Shown here in pieces: positions 46,538 through 53,954 of a stretch of DNA of 64,000 nucleotides (positions are counted from its first letter, which is position 1; each line of letters starts with the position of its first letter). Made by a program: the position numbers and the translations under genes. The stretch comes from Herbiconiux sp. A18JL235 (GTDB lineage Bacteria; Actinomycetota; Actinomycetes; Actinomycetales; Microbacteriaceae), in NCBI RefSeq assembly GCF_040939305.1, contig NZ_CP162511.1, forward strand, positions 2,294,001 through 2,358,000. The letters are read 5' to 3'. A model generated the notes under the pieces. That model saw only the letters and a list, made by a program, of their open reading frames with translations. It ran no database searches and had not been told where the DNA came from.

Positions 46538-46909
46538 CTAGACCGTCGGCATCGCGTCGTCAGCGGCGGGGGCCCGCCCCATCGCGATCTCGGGCGAGGC
46601 GGCGTCGGGGAGAGGGAACCAGCCGAGGAAGGTGACGCCCTCGTCGGTGGCGTCGAAGCGGAGGACGGTGGCGTCGCCCGGCTCGTAGAAGGTGTCGCCG
46701 GCGCGCAGCACCCGCTCGGTGCCGCCCTCGACGTGGACGTGGGCCGATCCGGCCTCGATCACCCCGAAGACGGGCCCGTTGTGCACGTGCGCCCCCGGCT
46801 GCACGGAGGGTGCGAGGGTGATGCGTCGCACCTCCACGTGGTCGAAGGCGGTGCCGTGCGGCAGGCGGTGGTCGGCGAGGGTGGTGCGGGTGACGGGCTC
46901 CTGCTGCAT
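46538..46909 (-). CDS. Small cupin-domain protein
   Basis: A single-domain cupin of 123 residues, probably cytoplasmic. The first cupin motif is PGAHVHNGPVFGVIEAG and the second is GDTFYEPGDA, with only part of the usual His/Glu metal set. A metal-dependent or sugar-binding role cannot be chosen. It stands alone and diverges from the Imm-5-like gene. Confidence 0.8.
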   Translation of the reverse strand: MQQEPVTRTTLADHRLPHGTAFDHVEVRRITLAPSVQPGAHVHNGPVFGVIEAGSAHVHVEGGTERVLRAGDTFYEPGDATVLRFDATDEGVTFLGWFPLPDAASPEIAMGRAPAADDAMPTV

Positions 46910-46986
46910 GGTGCGATTCTGGCACGCGCTTCCCCGCCGCCCGTGGGTACGTCCCCGGCGCGCAACGGCTCTGCAAGACTGGGGTC

Positions 46987-47541
46987 ATGCCGTCTCCGCA
47001 GTCGCTCAGCGAGCCCGATCGCCGCGAGGTCGCCGCCTGGGCCGCCGACTGCGCCGAGCGCGTGCTCGGGCTGTTCGAAGCCGAGGCTCCGCACGACGAT
47101 CGCGCGCGCGATGCGATCGCCAGGGCGCGCGGCTTCGCGCGGGGCGAGCGGGATGCGGCGGGCGAGATCCGCAGGAGGTTCGAGGCCGGGCGCGCGGCGA
47201 AGTCGGTGAGCTCGCCTCCCGCGGTGGCGGCGGCGCGGGCCGCTGCGCAGGCCTCGGGCGTCGCCCACATGGGCGCACACGCCCTGGGCGCCGCCGCCTA
47301 CGCGGTGCGCGCCGTCGAGCTGAGTGCCGGGAGCGCGGTCGAGAGGGAGGGTGCCGCCGCTCGCGAGATCGACACGCAGGTGTCTCTGGCGACCGATGGC
47401 GCACGGCGGGCCCTCGCGAGTCTGCCCCGGGTGGGCGACGACTCGGCCGGCCCGCTGGGGCCGGGGCTGCTCTCGACGGGGAGGCTCGGCGAGATCATCG
47501 CGTCGCTGCAGGCCGGGCTCACCTCGACCGGCTCGTCGTAG
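46987..47541 (+). CDS. Imm-5-like putative immunity protein
   Basis: A helical, Ala-rich cytoplasmic protein of 184 residues. The start WAADCAERVLGLFEAEAP, then RARDAIARARGFARGE and the later AQASGVAHMGAHALGAAAYA resemble the family annotated as putative immunity proteins (Imm-5-like). No toxin or secretion gene is nearby, so the immunity role is doubtful here. Hexamer AAGACT (46975-46980) ends six bases before ATG and there is no ribosome site, suggesting a leaderless message. My family call rests on memory of the pattern. Confidence 0.55.
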   Translation: MPSPQSLSEPDRREVAAWAADCAERVLGLFEAEAPHDDRARDAIARARGFARGERDAAGEIRRRFEAGRAAKSVSSPPAVAAARAAAQASGVAHMGAHALGAAAYAVRAVELSAGSAVEREGAAAREIDTQVSLATDGARRALASLPRVGDDSAGPLGPGLLSTGRLGEIIASLQAGLTSTGSS

Positions 47542-47615
47542 CACGGATCGCGCGCGGAGAACACTCCCCAGAAGGTGGATGCCCGCCGCCTGCTCCCCCT
47601 CGCTACAGTGTCAGG

Positions 47616-48935
47616 GTGAAGCGCATCGGGGCACGGGCAGTCGTCATCGGGGCGGTCACCGCCTCCCTCCTCCTCGCCGGGGGCGCGGGTGCCGCGTTCG
47701 CCGACCCGGTCGATCCCGACGCGGCGGCCGCCGACTCGGGCACGGCAGGCAAGAGCTACGTGGCGCTCGGCGACTCATACTCGGCGGGCTTCGGGCTCAC
47801 GCCCTACAGCGAGCTCCCCGCCTCCGGCTGCTTCCAGGCCGACCAGAACTACCCGCACCTCGTCGCCGAGTCGCTCGGGCTCTCGCTCGACGACCGCACC
47901 TGCAGCGGGGCGGTGACAGCGAACATCCGTGACACGGAGCAGGTCACCATCACGGGCGCCGGTACCGCGCCGGTGCAGTCCGACTCGCTGAGCGCCGACA
48001 CCGACGTCGTCACCGTGACGATCGGCGGCAACGACCTCGGCTTCTCGACCGTCGCGCAGACCTGCATCGCCGAGAGCGCGACCGGGCCGCTCGTGCTCGA
48101 CGTGCTCGGCGCGAACCTTGCCAACTGCAAGGAGTTCTACGCCCCGGTCGTCGACGGCATCGAGATCGACAGGCTGAAGTACCTGCTCGACACGACGGTC
48201 GCCCCGGCCCTCGACGAGACTTTCGCGCTCATCGCGCAGAAGGCGCCGAACGCGAAGGTCTTCGTCATCGGCTACCCCGCCATCACGCCCGACGTGGCGA
48301 ACTTCCCCGAGGCCGGGTGCTACTCCTCGCCGCTCGGCACGGGCAGCAACCCGTTCGAGCCGCCGTTCCCCGAGAACGCCTTCCCGTTCACCGAGACCGA
48401 CACCTTCTACCTGCACGGAACAGAGGCGCGACTCGACGCTGCGATCGGCACCGCCGCCGCGGCCCACGGAGCCACCTACATCTCGACGCTGCCGCTCACC
48501 CAGGGCAACACCGCGTGCGCTCCGGCGGGCGAGGCATTCATCAACGGCATCACCCTGAACACCACGGGCGGCACCCCCACCCCCGATCCCGGGCTCTTCG
48601 TCACGCTCGGCGCGCTGCACCCGAACACCGCGGGCGTCGCCTTCCTCGCCGAGCAGGTCTCGCAGGCCGTCTCCGCCGCCTTCGCCGACGACGGCGACCC
48701 CGAGCCCACCGCGACCCCCTCGCCGACCCCCGAGCCCACCGGCACCGCCACCCCCGTTCCCGCGCCCGGTGACGGCTCGGGTGCGGGAACGGGCTCCGGC
48801 AGGCCGGGCCTCGCGGCGACCGGGTCGGAAGCCGCCCCACTCGGTCTCGTCGCCGTCGGCATCGTCGCCGCGGGTGGTCTGCTCCTCGCGGTCGTCACGG
48901 TCGCGCGGCGCCGGACGAGTCGTTCGGGGCGCTGA
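47616..48935 (+). CDS. Secreted SGNH/GDSL hydrolase with LAATG surface anchor
   Basis: An exported esterase or lipase of 439 residues. A signal peptide covers about residues 1-29. SGNH blocks are visible: ALGDSYSAG with the catalytic Ser, VTIGGNDLGF, and LHPNTAG with the catalytic His. Several Cys pairs suggest disulfides. A Pro/Thr linker (TATPSPTPEPTG) leads to LAATG, a hydrophobic helix and RRR, the signal recognised by class E sortases in high-GC actinobacteria. The start is GTG, six bases after TACAGT, with no ribosome site. The lipid or glycan substrate is unknown. Confidence 0.87.
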   Translation: MKRIGARAVVIGAVTASLLLAGGAGAAFADPVDPDAAAADSGTAGKSYVALGDSYSAGFGLTPYSELPASGCFQADQNYPHLVAESLGLSLDDRTCSGAVTANIRDTEQVTITGAGTAPVQSDSLSADTDVVTVTIGGNDLGFSTVAQTCIAESATGPLVLDVLGANLANCKEFYAPVVDGIEIDRLKYLLDTTVAPALDETFALIAQKAPNAKVFVIGYPAITPDVANFPEAGCYSSPLGTGSNPFEPPFPENAFPFTETDTFYLHGTEARLDAAIGTAAAAHGATYISTLPLTQGNTACAPAGEAFINGITLNTTGGTPTPDPGLFVTLGALHPNTAGVAFLAEQVSQAVSAAFADDGDPEPTATPSPTPEPTGTATPVPAPGDGSGAGTGSGRPGLAATGSEAAPLGLVAVGIVAAGGLLLAVVTVARRRTSRSGR

Positions 48936-48953
48936 AAGAACGCCGAAAGCGTC

Positions 48954-48980
48954 TTGGCACTCTCCTCTTCCGAGTGCTAA
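48954..48980 (+). promoter_or_regulatory. CIRCE operator (HrcA site)
   Basis: TTGGCACTC-N9-GAGTGCTAA matches the CIRCE consensus TTAGCACTC-N9-GAGTGCTAA with one change. It lies 60 bases before the hsp20 start. HrcA is the heat-shock repressor that binds this element. Confidence 0.92.
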
Positions 48981-48990
48981 TTTCGAGGTA

Positions 48991-49011
48991 GTTGAGTGGT
49001 GTGCACTCAAC
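48991..49011 (+). promoter_or_regulatory. HAIR operator (HspR site)
   Basis: GTTGAGT-N7-ACTCAAC is a perfect 7-bp inverted repeat with a 7-base centre, matching the HspR-associated inverted repeat CTTGAGT-N7-ACTCAAG except for the outer bases. It is only 10 bases after the CIRCE element and 29 before the hsp20 start. Confidence 0.85.
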
Positions 49012-49040
49012 TCCGAGAACCGGAAGGAGATTGATTCATC

Positions 49041-49472
49041 ATGGCCCTGTCTTTCGATCCTTTCAGCGAGTTCGACCGCCTCGCCTCGAACCTGCTCCAG
49101 TCCCGGCCGGGCCCGCGGGTGATGCCCGTCGACCTCTACCGCGACCAGGACAGGTACGTGCTCAACGCCGACCTGCCGGGCGTCGACCCGGGTTCGGTCG
49201 ACGTCGACGTCGACGGCCAGCTGCTCACCATCCGGGCCCAGCGCACGGCGGCTCAGGCCGAGGGCGCCAAGTGGCTCGCCCAGGAGCGACCGGCCGGCAG
49301 CTACCTCCGTCAGTTCAGCATCGGCGAGGGCGTCGACACCGCGGGCATCTCGGCGTCGTACGACAACGGTGTGCTCAGCGTCATCATCCCGGTGAGCGAG
49401 AAGGCCAAGCCGCGCAAGGTGCAGGTCGTGAGCCAGTCGAGGGACGACGCGCAGAAGTCGCTCGCGAGCTGA
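49041..49472 (+). CDS. Small heat-shock protein (Hsp20/alpha-crystallin)
   Basis: An ATP-independent chaperone that holds unfolding proteins. The 143-residue protein has the alpha-crystallin core from VMPVDLYRDQDRYVLNADLPG to NGVLSVIIPVSE, including the family A-x-x-x-N-G-V-L signature (ASYDNGVL). AAGGAG precedes the ATG at slightly long spacing. Two heat-shock operators, CIRCE and HAIR, sit directly upstream, so it should be repressed at normal temperature by HrcA and HspR. A two-way terminator follows. Confidence 0.95.
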   Translation: MALSFDPFSEFDRLASNLLQSRPGPRVMPVDLYRDQDRYVLNADLPGVDPGSVDVDVDGQLLTIRAQRTAAQAEGAKWLAQERPAGSYLRQFSIGEGVDTAGISASYDNGVLSVIIPVSEKAKPRKVQVVSQSRDDAQKSLAS

Positions 49473-49492
49473 CCGGCGACGGCACCCGTCGC

Positions 49493-49534
49493 GAGGGCCC
49501 CGCACCTGAGCTTCGGCTCGGGGGTGGGGCCCTC
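49493..49534. terminator. Two-way terminator with TTCG tetraloop
   Basis: Outer arms GAGGGCCCC and GGGGCCCTC with an inner GAGC-TTCG-GCTC hairpin. It lies between the convergent hsp20 and response regulator genes, 20 bases after the hsp20 stop. Confidence 0.87.
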
Positions 49535-49575
49535 CGCGTGTCGCCGGAGCCCGGCGGATGCGATGGCCGGCCACC

Positions 49576-50205
49576 CTAGATCCAGCCGCGCTCCTGGGCG
49601 AGCAGCACCGCCTGCTGCCGGGTGTCGACCGCGAGCTTCGCGAGTACCGCCGAGACGTGATTGCGCACCGTCCCCGGGGCGAGCGAGAGCGTCTTCGCGA
49701 TCTGCGCCGTGGTCTCGCCGCGGCGACCGGCCCGCAGCACGTCGAGCTCCCGGTCGGTGAGCGGGCAGCGCTCGTCGCTCAACGCGTCGGCGGCGATCTC
49801 GGGGTCGACGTACCGCGCGCCGGCCGCCACCCGGCGGATGACCGCGGCCACTTCCCCGGCCTCCCTCGACTTGGGCAGGAATCCGGCGACCCCGGCCGCG
49901 AGCGCGCGCCGCAGCACACCGGGCCTGGCGTGCCGGGTGACGATCATGCAGCGTGCCGTCACAGTGCGCCTCAGCCGCTCGGCGACCTCGACGCCGTCGA
50001 GCCCCGGCATCTCGAGATCGAGCAGGCACACGTCGGGCCTCAGCCGCTCCGCCTCCGTCACGGCATGCACGCCGTCGGCGCACTCGGCGATCACGTCGAT
50101 GTCGGGCTCGAGCCGCAGCAGCGCGGCGAGGGCCGACCTGATCATCCCTTCGTCGTCGGCGAGCAGCACCCGGATGAGCGGTGCCGCCCCGGCGTCCTCG
50201 CTCAT
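49576..50205 (-). CDS. DesR/NarL-type response regulator
   Basis: A 209-residue response regulator. The receiver has LLADDEG and the phosphorylation site D63 in LLDLEMPGLDG; the HTH begins with LTDRELDVLRAGRRG and ends TRQQAVLLAQERGWI. It overlaps the end of the kinase gene by four bases, so the two are translated together. The nearby exporter gene (51557), divergent from the kinase, is a possible target; this is inference from layout. Confidence 0.93.
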   Translation of the reverse strand: MSEDAGAAPLIRVLLADDEGMIRSALAALLRLEPDIDVIAECADGVHAVTEAERLRPDVCLLDLEMPGLDGVEVAERLRRTVTARCMIVTRHARPGVLRRALAAGVAGFLPKSREAGEVAAVIRRVAAGARYVDPEIAADALSDERCPLTDRELDVLRAGRRGETTAQIAKTLSLAPGTVRNHVSAVLAKLAVDTRQQAVLLAQERGWI

Positions 50206-51389
50206 CGGCCTGCCCCACCCACGGCCGGAGCCGTGACGAGCACGGCGAAGCGGCGCCCGTCGCTGTGCACCTGCATCGATCCCCCGGCCTCGGCCGCACG
50301 CCGGGCGATCCCGTCGAGCCCCGACCCCTCGGAGACCGCGGGGTCACGAGCACCGATGCCCGTCGACACGTCGTTGCTGATCTCATAGCGCCACTGCCCC
50401 GCGTCCAAGCCGAGCGACAGCGTCGCAGAGCGCCCTCCGCCATGCCGCAAGACGTTCGTCGTGGTCTCGCGGATGACGGGGCCGAACAGCGCGGCGGGAG
50501 CCGCATCCGTCCCGGGCGCGACCGTGGTCTTCACGGCGAGACCCGCGGCTCGCAACAGGTCCCCGGCGTTCGCGAGCTCGTCGCCGAGCGGCACCGAGCG
50601 GAAGCGGGTGGCGAGGTCTCGGGTGCCTTGTCGTGCCTCGTCGACGCTCACCCGTGCCGCCCTCAGCTGCTCGAGCGCCGCATCCGGATCCGACGCCAGC
50701 AGCCGCTCGGCGAGCTCGAGCTGCAGGGCGATCACCTGCAGGTGGTGCCCCTGCAGGTCGTGGACGTCGGTGGCCACGCTCAGCCGCTCCTGGGTCGCCG
50801 CGAGCCGCGCCTCCGACACGCGGGCGCGGTCGAGGGCGATGAGCACGTCCCACCACCACAGCGACAGCACCGTGATGAGCGGGAGCGACGCGGAGAAGAA
50901 CCCGAGCACGAAGGTGTCGGCGACCTCGTCGAGCGGCGGCCGGGTGAACCCCGTGTTCGCGTCGACGACCCAGAGACAGCCGAGCAGCACGGTGAGCACC
51001 AGCACGAGTCGCAGGCGCACCGACTTCGGCCAGTCGAGCAGCTGCAGCGACTGAGCGACGGGCAGCAGCAGGATCTGCCACAGCCCCGTCACCGCGACAG
51101 TGAGGCCGCCGTAGGCCGCGGCGACGAGCACGGGAACCAGGATGCTGCGCCAGGGCAGGTGAGTCGTCTCGCCCGAGCGGTGCCGGTAGGCGCGGAGGAG
51201 GGGCAGGGTCGAGGCGATCCAGACGAGTCCGAGAGCGAGCACGAGAAGCTGCACGGCGGGGTCGAACCGCCCCTGCAGCAGGGTGAGCGACCAGAGCAGC
51301 ACGACCATGAGCTCGAAGAACACGATCGCCGACGCCGTGTACCACCACGTCGCCGTCACCCCACGCGGCGACTTCTGCGGGTTCATCAC
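50202..51389 (-). CDS. DesK-type sensor histidine kinase
   Basis: A 395-residue membrane kinase with about five N-terminal helices and little outside sequence, similar to DesK-like sensors of membrane state. The HisKA_3 site is H in DVHDLQGHHLQVIALQ, and the ATP-binding end has RETTTNVLRHGG and EGSGLDGIARRA. The start is GTG 51389 followed at once by ATG. TAGGGT (51396-51401) ends six bases before the GTG, fitting a leaderless message. It faces away from the exporter gene. Confidence 0.92.
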   Translation of the reverse strand: MMNPQKSPRGVTATWWYTASAIVFFELMVVLLWSLTLLQGRFDPAVQLLVLALGLVWIASTLPLLRAYRHRSGETTHLPWRSILVPVLVAAAYGGLTVAVTGLWQILLLPVAQSLQLLDWPKSVRLRLVLVLTVLLGCLWVVDANTGFTRPPLDEVADTFVLGFFSASLPLITVLSLWWWDVLIALDRARVSEARLAATQERLSVATDVHDLQGHHLQVIALQLELAERLLASDPDAALEQLRAARVSVDEARQGTRDLATRFRSVPLGDELANAGDLLRAAGLAVKTTVAPGTDAAPAALFGPVIRETTTNVLRHGGGRSATLSLGLDAGQWRYEISNDVSTGIGARDPAVSEGSGLDGIARRAAEAGGSMQVHSDGRRFAVLVTAPAVGGAGR

Positions 51390-51556
51390 GCCACCACCCT
51401 ACGGGCGTGACAGATGTCACGGGTGCGACCGGCATCGCACCCGGAAAGCGGTGACAGCGCGACACTCACGCCGGGCGAGCGGATGCGATGGGCTGGGCTG
51501 ACCGGCGAGCGGAACCACCGCATCCACCCCATCGCCCCCACGACAGGAGCACTCGC

Positions 51557-52156
51557 ATGGACCTGATCTCCACCTTCCAAGACCTCGTCGCCCAGGTGCC
51601 CGAACTGCTGCGGCCCCTCATCGTCGCGCTCGCCGGCGCGGTTCCCTTCATCGAGGGTGAGGGGGCCGCGTCGATCGGCATCATCGGCGGCCTCCACCCC
51701 GTCGTCGCCGTGCTGTCGGGAGCGATCGGCAACTTCCTGTGTGTCATGGTGCTCGTGCTCGCGGGATCGGGAGCGCGCTCGGCGGTGATCGCCCGCCGCG
51801 ACTCCCGCCACGCCGAGAGGGCGCGGGCGCGCGAGGAGGTGTTCGCGGGCACGGCCCCCGCGTCGGCGGCTCCCGTGGACGCCGGCGTGGCCGTTCTCGA
51901 CGACGGCGACGAGCCGGCCGAGTCGAGTCGCAAGAAGGCCCGCCGCCAGAAGCTGCAGCGGGCGCTCGACCGCTACGGCGTGCCGGGCGTGAGCCTCCTC
52001 GGCCCGCTGCTGCTGCCGACGCAGTTCACCGCCACCATGCTCGCCGCCAGCGGCGTGAGCAAGGCCCGTGTGCTGGCCTGGCAGGCCGTGGCCATCCTCG
52101 CCTGGAGCACCCTGCTCGGTGTCGTCGTGGGCAGCGTCGTCCACGCCGTCAACTGA
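51557..52156 (+). CDS. Small multidrug export protein family membrane protein
   Basis: A 199-residue membrane protein of the 'small multi-drug export' (PF06695-like) group. The first half has ALAGAVPFIEGEGAASIGII with the EGE motif in a re-entrant helix, the second half GVSLLGPLLLPTQFTATMLA; a hydrophilic loop of about 60 residues, rich in A, R and K, separates them. ATG follows ACAGGAG; the longer in-frame start upstream adds a Pro/His-rich stretch and is not used. Its transport role is only predicted. The divergent two-component system may control it. Confidence 0.8.
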   Translation: MDLISTFQDLVAQVPELLRPLIVALAGAVPFIEGEGAASIGIIGGLHPVVAVLSGAIGNFLCVMVLVLAGSGARSAVIARRDSRHAERARAREEVFAGTAPASAAPVDAGVAVLDDGDEPAESSRKKARRQKLQRALDRYGVPGVSLLGPLLLPTQFTATMLAASGVSKARVLAWQAVAILAWSTLLGVVVGSVVHAVN

Positions 52157-52440
52157 GTGCCGGTGAGCTCCTGCGACGCTAGCGCGTGCTGGCACGGGCC
52201 AGGATGTCGCCGAGCGCCTCCGGCTGCGGCGCCGCCGCCTGGAGGGCCCGCCCCTCCACCGAGGCGATGTGGCTGTCGACGAGGTCGGGTGTACACCCCG
52301 CCCGCAGCCGGGCTCACGCCCGAGAGCCTCGTGACGAGCGAGTGCATCGACCCGTCGATCGGGTTCCGAGGCCCTGGTCGCCGTGCGAACGGTATGAGAA
52401 TCGTGCGCTCGAACTCCCTACGTGCTCGGCGGCACGAATC
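52157..52440. other. Gap with a possible 3' gene remnant on the minus strand
   Basis: No complete gene. On the minus strand 52313-52179 reads as a plausible protein tail (DLVDSHIASVEGRALQAAA, then ALGDILARASTR and a stop) with no start and an in-frame stop just before it. I do not recognise the family. The right end of the gap holds the first arm of a family B palindrome. Confidence 0.4.
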
Positions 52441-52452
52441 TCATACCGTTCG
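52386..52452. repeat. Imperfect palindromic element, family B, copy 1
   Basis: Arms 52386-52406 and 52432-52452 pair over 21 bases with one mismatch. The core is CGGTATGAGAATCG. The epimerase-like gene on the minus strand ends inside it, at the TGA within GGTATGAG (52441-52443). A second copy, in reversed orientation, is at 53811-53877; both are 67 bases long. Confidence 0.8.
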
Positions 52453-53385
52453 AGCGTGGGGGCCTGCAGCGCGTGGTGGCCCGCCCGCGGCTCGCGCACG
52501 TGCGCGGCAGACGCGGAGGTCGCGCAGGGTGAAGCGGCCCTCGGGAAGGGCAGCACGGATGCGGTCGTCGTCGAAGCGGCGCGCCGGCCGCAGCTCGGGC
52601 GGCAGCTCGGGGGCCGGCGGCGCCGCCTCGTCGACGCCCTCGGCGAGCATGAGCGCCTGGGCCCGGGCGACCAGTGGGGTGATCATCAGGGCCTCGCTGA
52701 CGGCGGCGAGCATCCGGATCGACCACACCGGCGCGCGGAGGTAGAGCGGGTGCCGGCCCGCCACACCCGCGATGCGCCGCACGGCGGCGCCGAGCTCCAG
52801 GGTCTCCGCCCCCATCACCGCCACCGTGGGGTCGCCGATGCGGCCCTCGAGCGCGGCGATGAGCACCTCGACCGCGTCGGCGACCGGCACGGGCCGCACC
52901 CGGCGGTCGCGGCGGCCCACCAGGGCGAACACCGGGAAGGTGCGCACGGCGCGGGTGACGTGGTCGACCATGTGGTCTCCGCGGCCGTAGATCATTCCCG
53001 ACTTGAGGATGGTGTGGTCGAGGCCCGAGTCGCGCACGAGTTCCTCGGCCCGCCACTTCGTCTCGTGATAGCCCGACCGCGTGCCGGGGCGGGCGCGGAG
53101 GAAGCTCAGCAGCACGATGCGCTTCACACCGGCGCGGCGGGCCGCCTCGATCACCGCGCGAGTGCCGTCGACGTGCACCCGCTGGAAGGTCTGGTCACCG
53201 ATCTCGCGGTTGATGCCCGCGCAGTGCGCCACGGCGTCGCACCCCTGGAACGCGATGCCGAGGGCGTCGACGTCGTCGATCCCGACCCCGGTGCGCCGCG
53301 ACACGATGACGGTCTCGGCGGCGTCGAGCCGCTCGGCGAGGTGACGCCCGACGAACCCGGTGCCCCCGGTGATGGCGATACGCAT
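52441..53385 (-). CDS. NAD(P)-binding epimerase/reductase-like protein
   Basis: An atypical short-chain dehydrogenase, 314 residues. The Rossmann start is RIAITGGTGFVGRHLAERLD, the active-site-like YHETK lies near residue 127, and SGMIYGRGDHMVDHV follows. It resembles NmrA/complex-I-assembly-type proteins that bind NAD(P) without a known substrate. ATG 53385 follows AAGGAGTG. The last 25 residues (CRARARAAGGPPRAAGPHA onward) are Arg/Ala/Pro-rich and end in RTV plus a stop supplied by the family B palindrome, so the native C-terminus may have been replaced. It diverges from the ArsR gene. Confidence 0.8.
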   Translation of the reverse strand: MRIAITGGTGFVGRHLAERLDAAETVIVSRRTGVGIDDVDALGIAFQGCDAVAHCAGINREIGDQTFQRVHVDGTRAVIEAARRAGVKRIVLLSFLRARPGTRSGYHETKWRAEELVRDSGLDHTILKSGMIYGRGDHMVDHVTRAVRTFPVFALVGRRDRRVRPVPVADAVEVLIAALEGRIGDPTVAVMGAETLELGAAVRRIAGVAGRHPLYLRAPVWSIRMLAAVSEALMITPLVARAQALMLAEGVDEAAPPAPELPPELRPARRFDDDRIRAALPEGRFTLRDLRVCRARARAAGGPPRAAGPHARTV

Positions 53386-53405
53386 GGCACTCACTCCTTC
53401 GCTTA

Positions 53406-53421
53406 TTAGCACTGTAGCTAA
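53406..53421. promoter_or_regulatory. Operator copy 1, TTAGC-N6-GCTAA
   Basis: A perfect 5-bp inverted repeat with 6-base centre in the 68-base gap between the epimerase-like gene and the ArsR gene. The same pattern recurs 23 bases further on. It is likely a binding site for the ArsR-type regulator. Confidence 0.65.
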
Positions 53422-53428
53422 ACAGTAC

Positions 53429-53444
53429 TTAGCAAAGGTGCTAA
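53429..53444. promoter_or_regulatory. Operator copy 2, TTAGC-N6-GCTAA, overlapping the -10 box
   Basis: Second perfect copy. Its right half overlaps TAAAGT (53442-53447), a -10-like hexamer that ends six bases before the ArsR ATG. Binding here would block polymerase, which fits autorepression. Confidence 0.68.
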
Positions 53445-53453
53445 AGTGCAACC

Positions 53454-53822
53454 ATGACAGATACGGCGTCGGACATCTTCGCGGCCCTCGCCCACCCCAC
53501 CCGCCGGCAGATCCTGCAAGACCTCAAAGACGGCGAGCTGGCGGCCGGGGAGATCGCGGCGCGCTTCAACGCGACCGGGCCCACCATCTCGCGGCACCTC
53601 GGCGTGCTGCGGCAGGCCGGCCTCGTGACCGAGCGACGCGACGGCAACCGCATCCTGTACTCCCTCGTCGGCGAGCGCCTGGCGCTCTCGGTCGGCGACT
53701 TCCTCTCCACGGTCTGCCCCGAGCAGATCGTGCTGCGCGAGGTGCGCAAGACGCGCGAACGCAAGGCACCCGCCGCCGTCGCGGACGCGGACGCCGACGC
53801 CGACGCCGTTCGCGCGGTATGA
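53454..53822 (+). CDS. ArsR-family winged-helix regulator
   Basis: A 122-residue DNA-binding repressor. The helix-turn-helix is complete: DIFAALAHPTRRQILQDL, then GEIAARFNATGPTISRHLGV, then the wing VTERRDGNRILYSL. No cysteine-rich metal site is seen, so it may belong to the metal-free SdpR-like group. Its ATG has no ribosome site and lies six bases after TAAAGT. The C-terminal tail ADADADADAVRAV ends in a palindromic element that supplies the last codons and stop. It probably controls itself and the divergent epimerase-like gene through the two TTAGC-N6-GCTAA sites. Confidence 0.92.
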   Translation: MTDTASDIFAALAHPTRRQILQDLKDGELAAGEIAARFNATGPTISRHLGVLRQAGLVTERRDGNRILYSLVGERLALSVGDFLSTVCPEQIVLREVRKTRERKAPAAVADADADADAVRAV

Positions 53823-53877
53823 GATTCGGGCCCTCGAGCCCTCCTCAGGCTCGGCTGTGCGATTCTCATACCGCTCG
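53811..53877. repeat. Imperfect palindromic element, family B, copy 2
   Basis: Arms 53811-53828 and 53860-53877 pair over 18 bases with two mismatches; a smaller GAGCC/GGCTC hairpin sits in the loop. The ArsR gene ends inside the left arm at TGA 53820-53822. The left arm matches the right arm of copy 1 in reverse complement. Confidence 0.8.
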
Positions 53878-53954
53878 CACCCCTTCCTCACGAGCGCGAG
53901 CGGGAACAGGAGGGTGAGAGGCGGCCGAGCGGCGACGGGTGTGAGGATGGAGGC

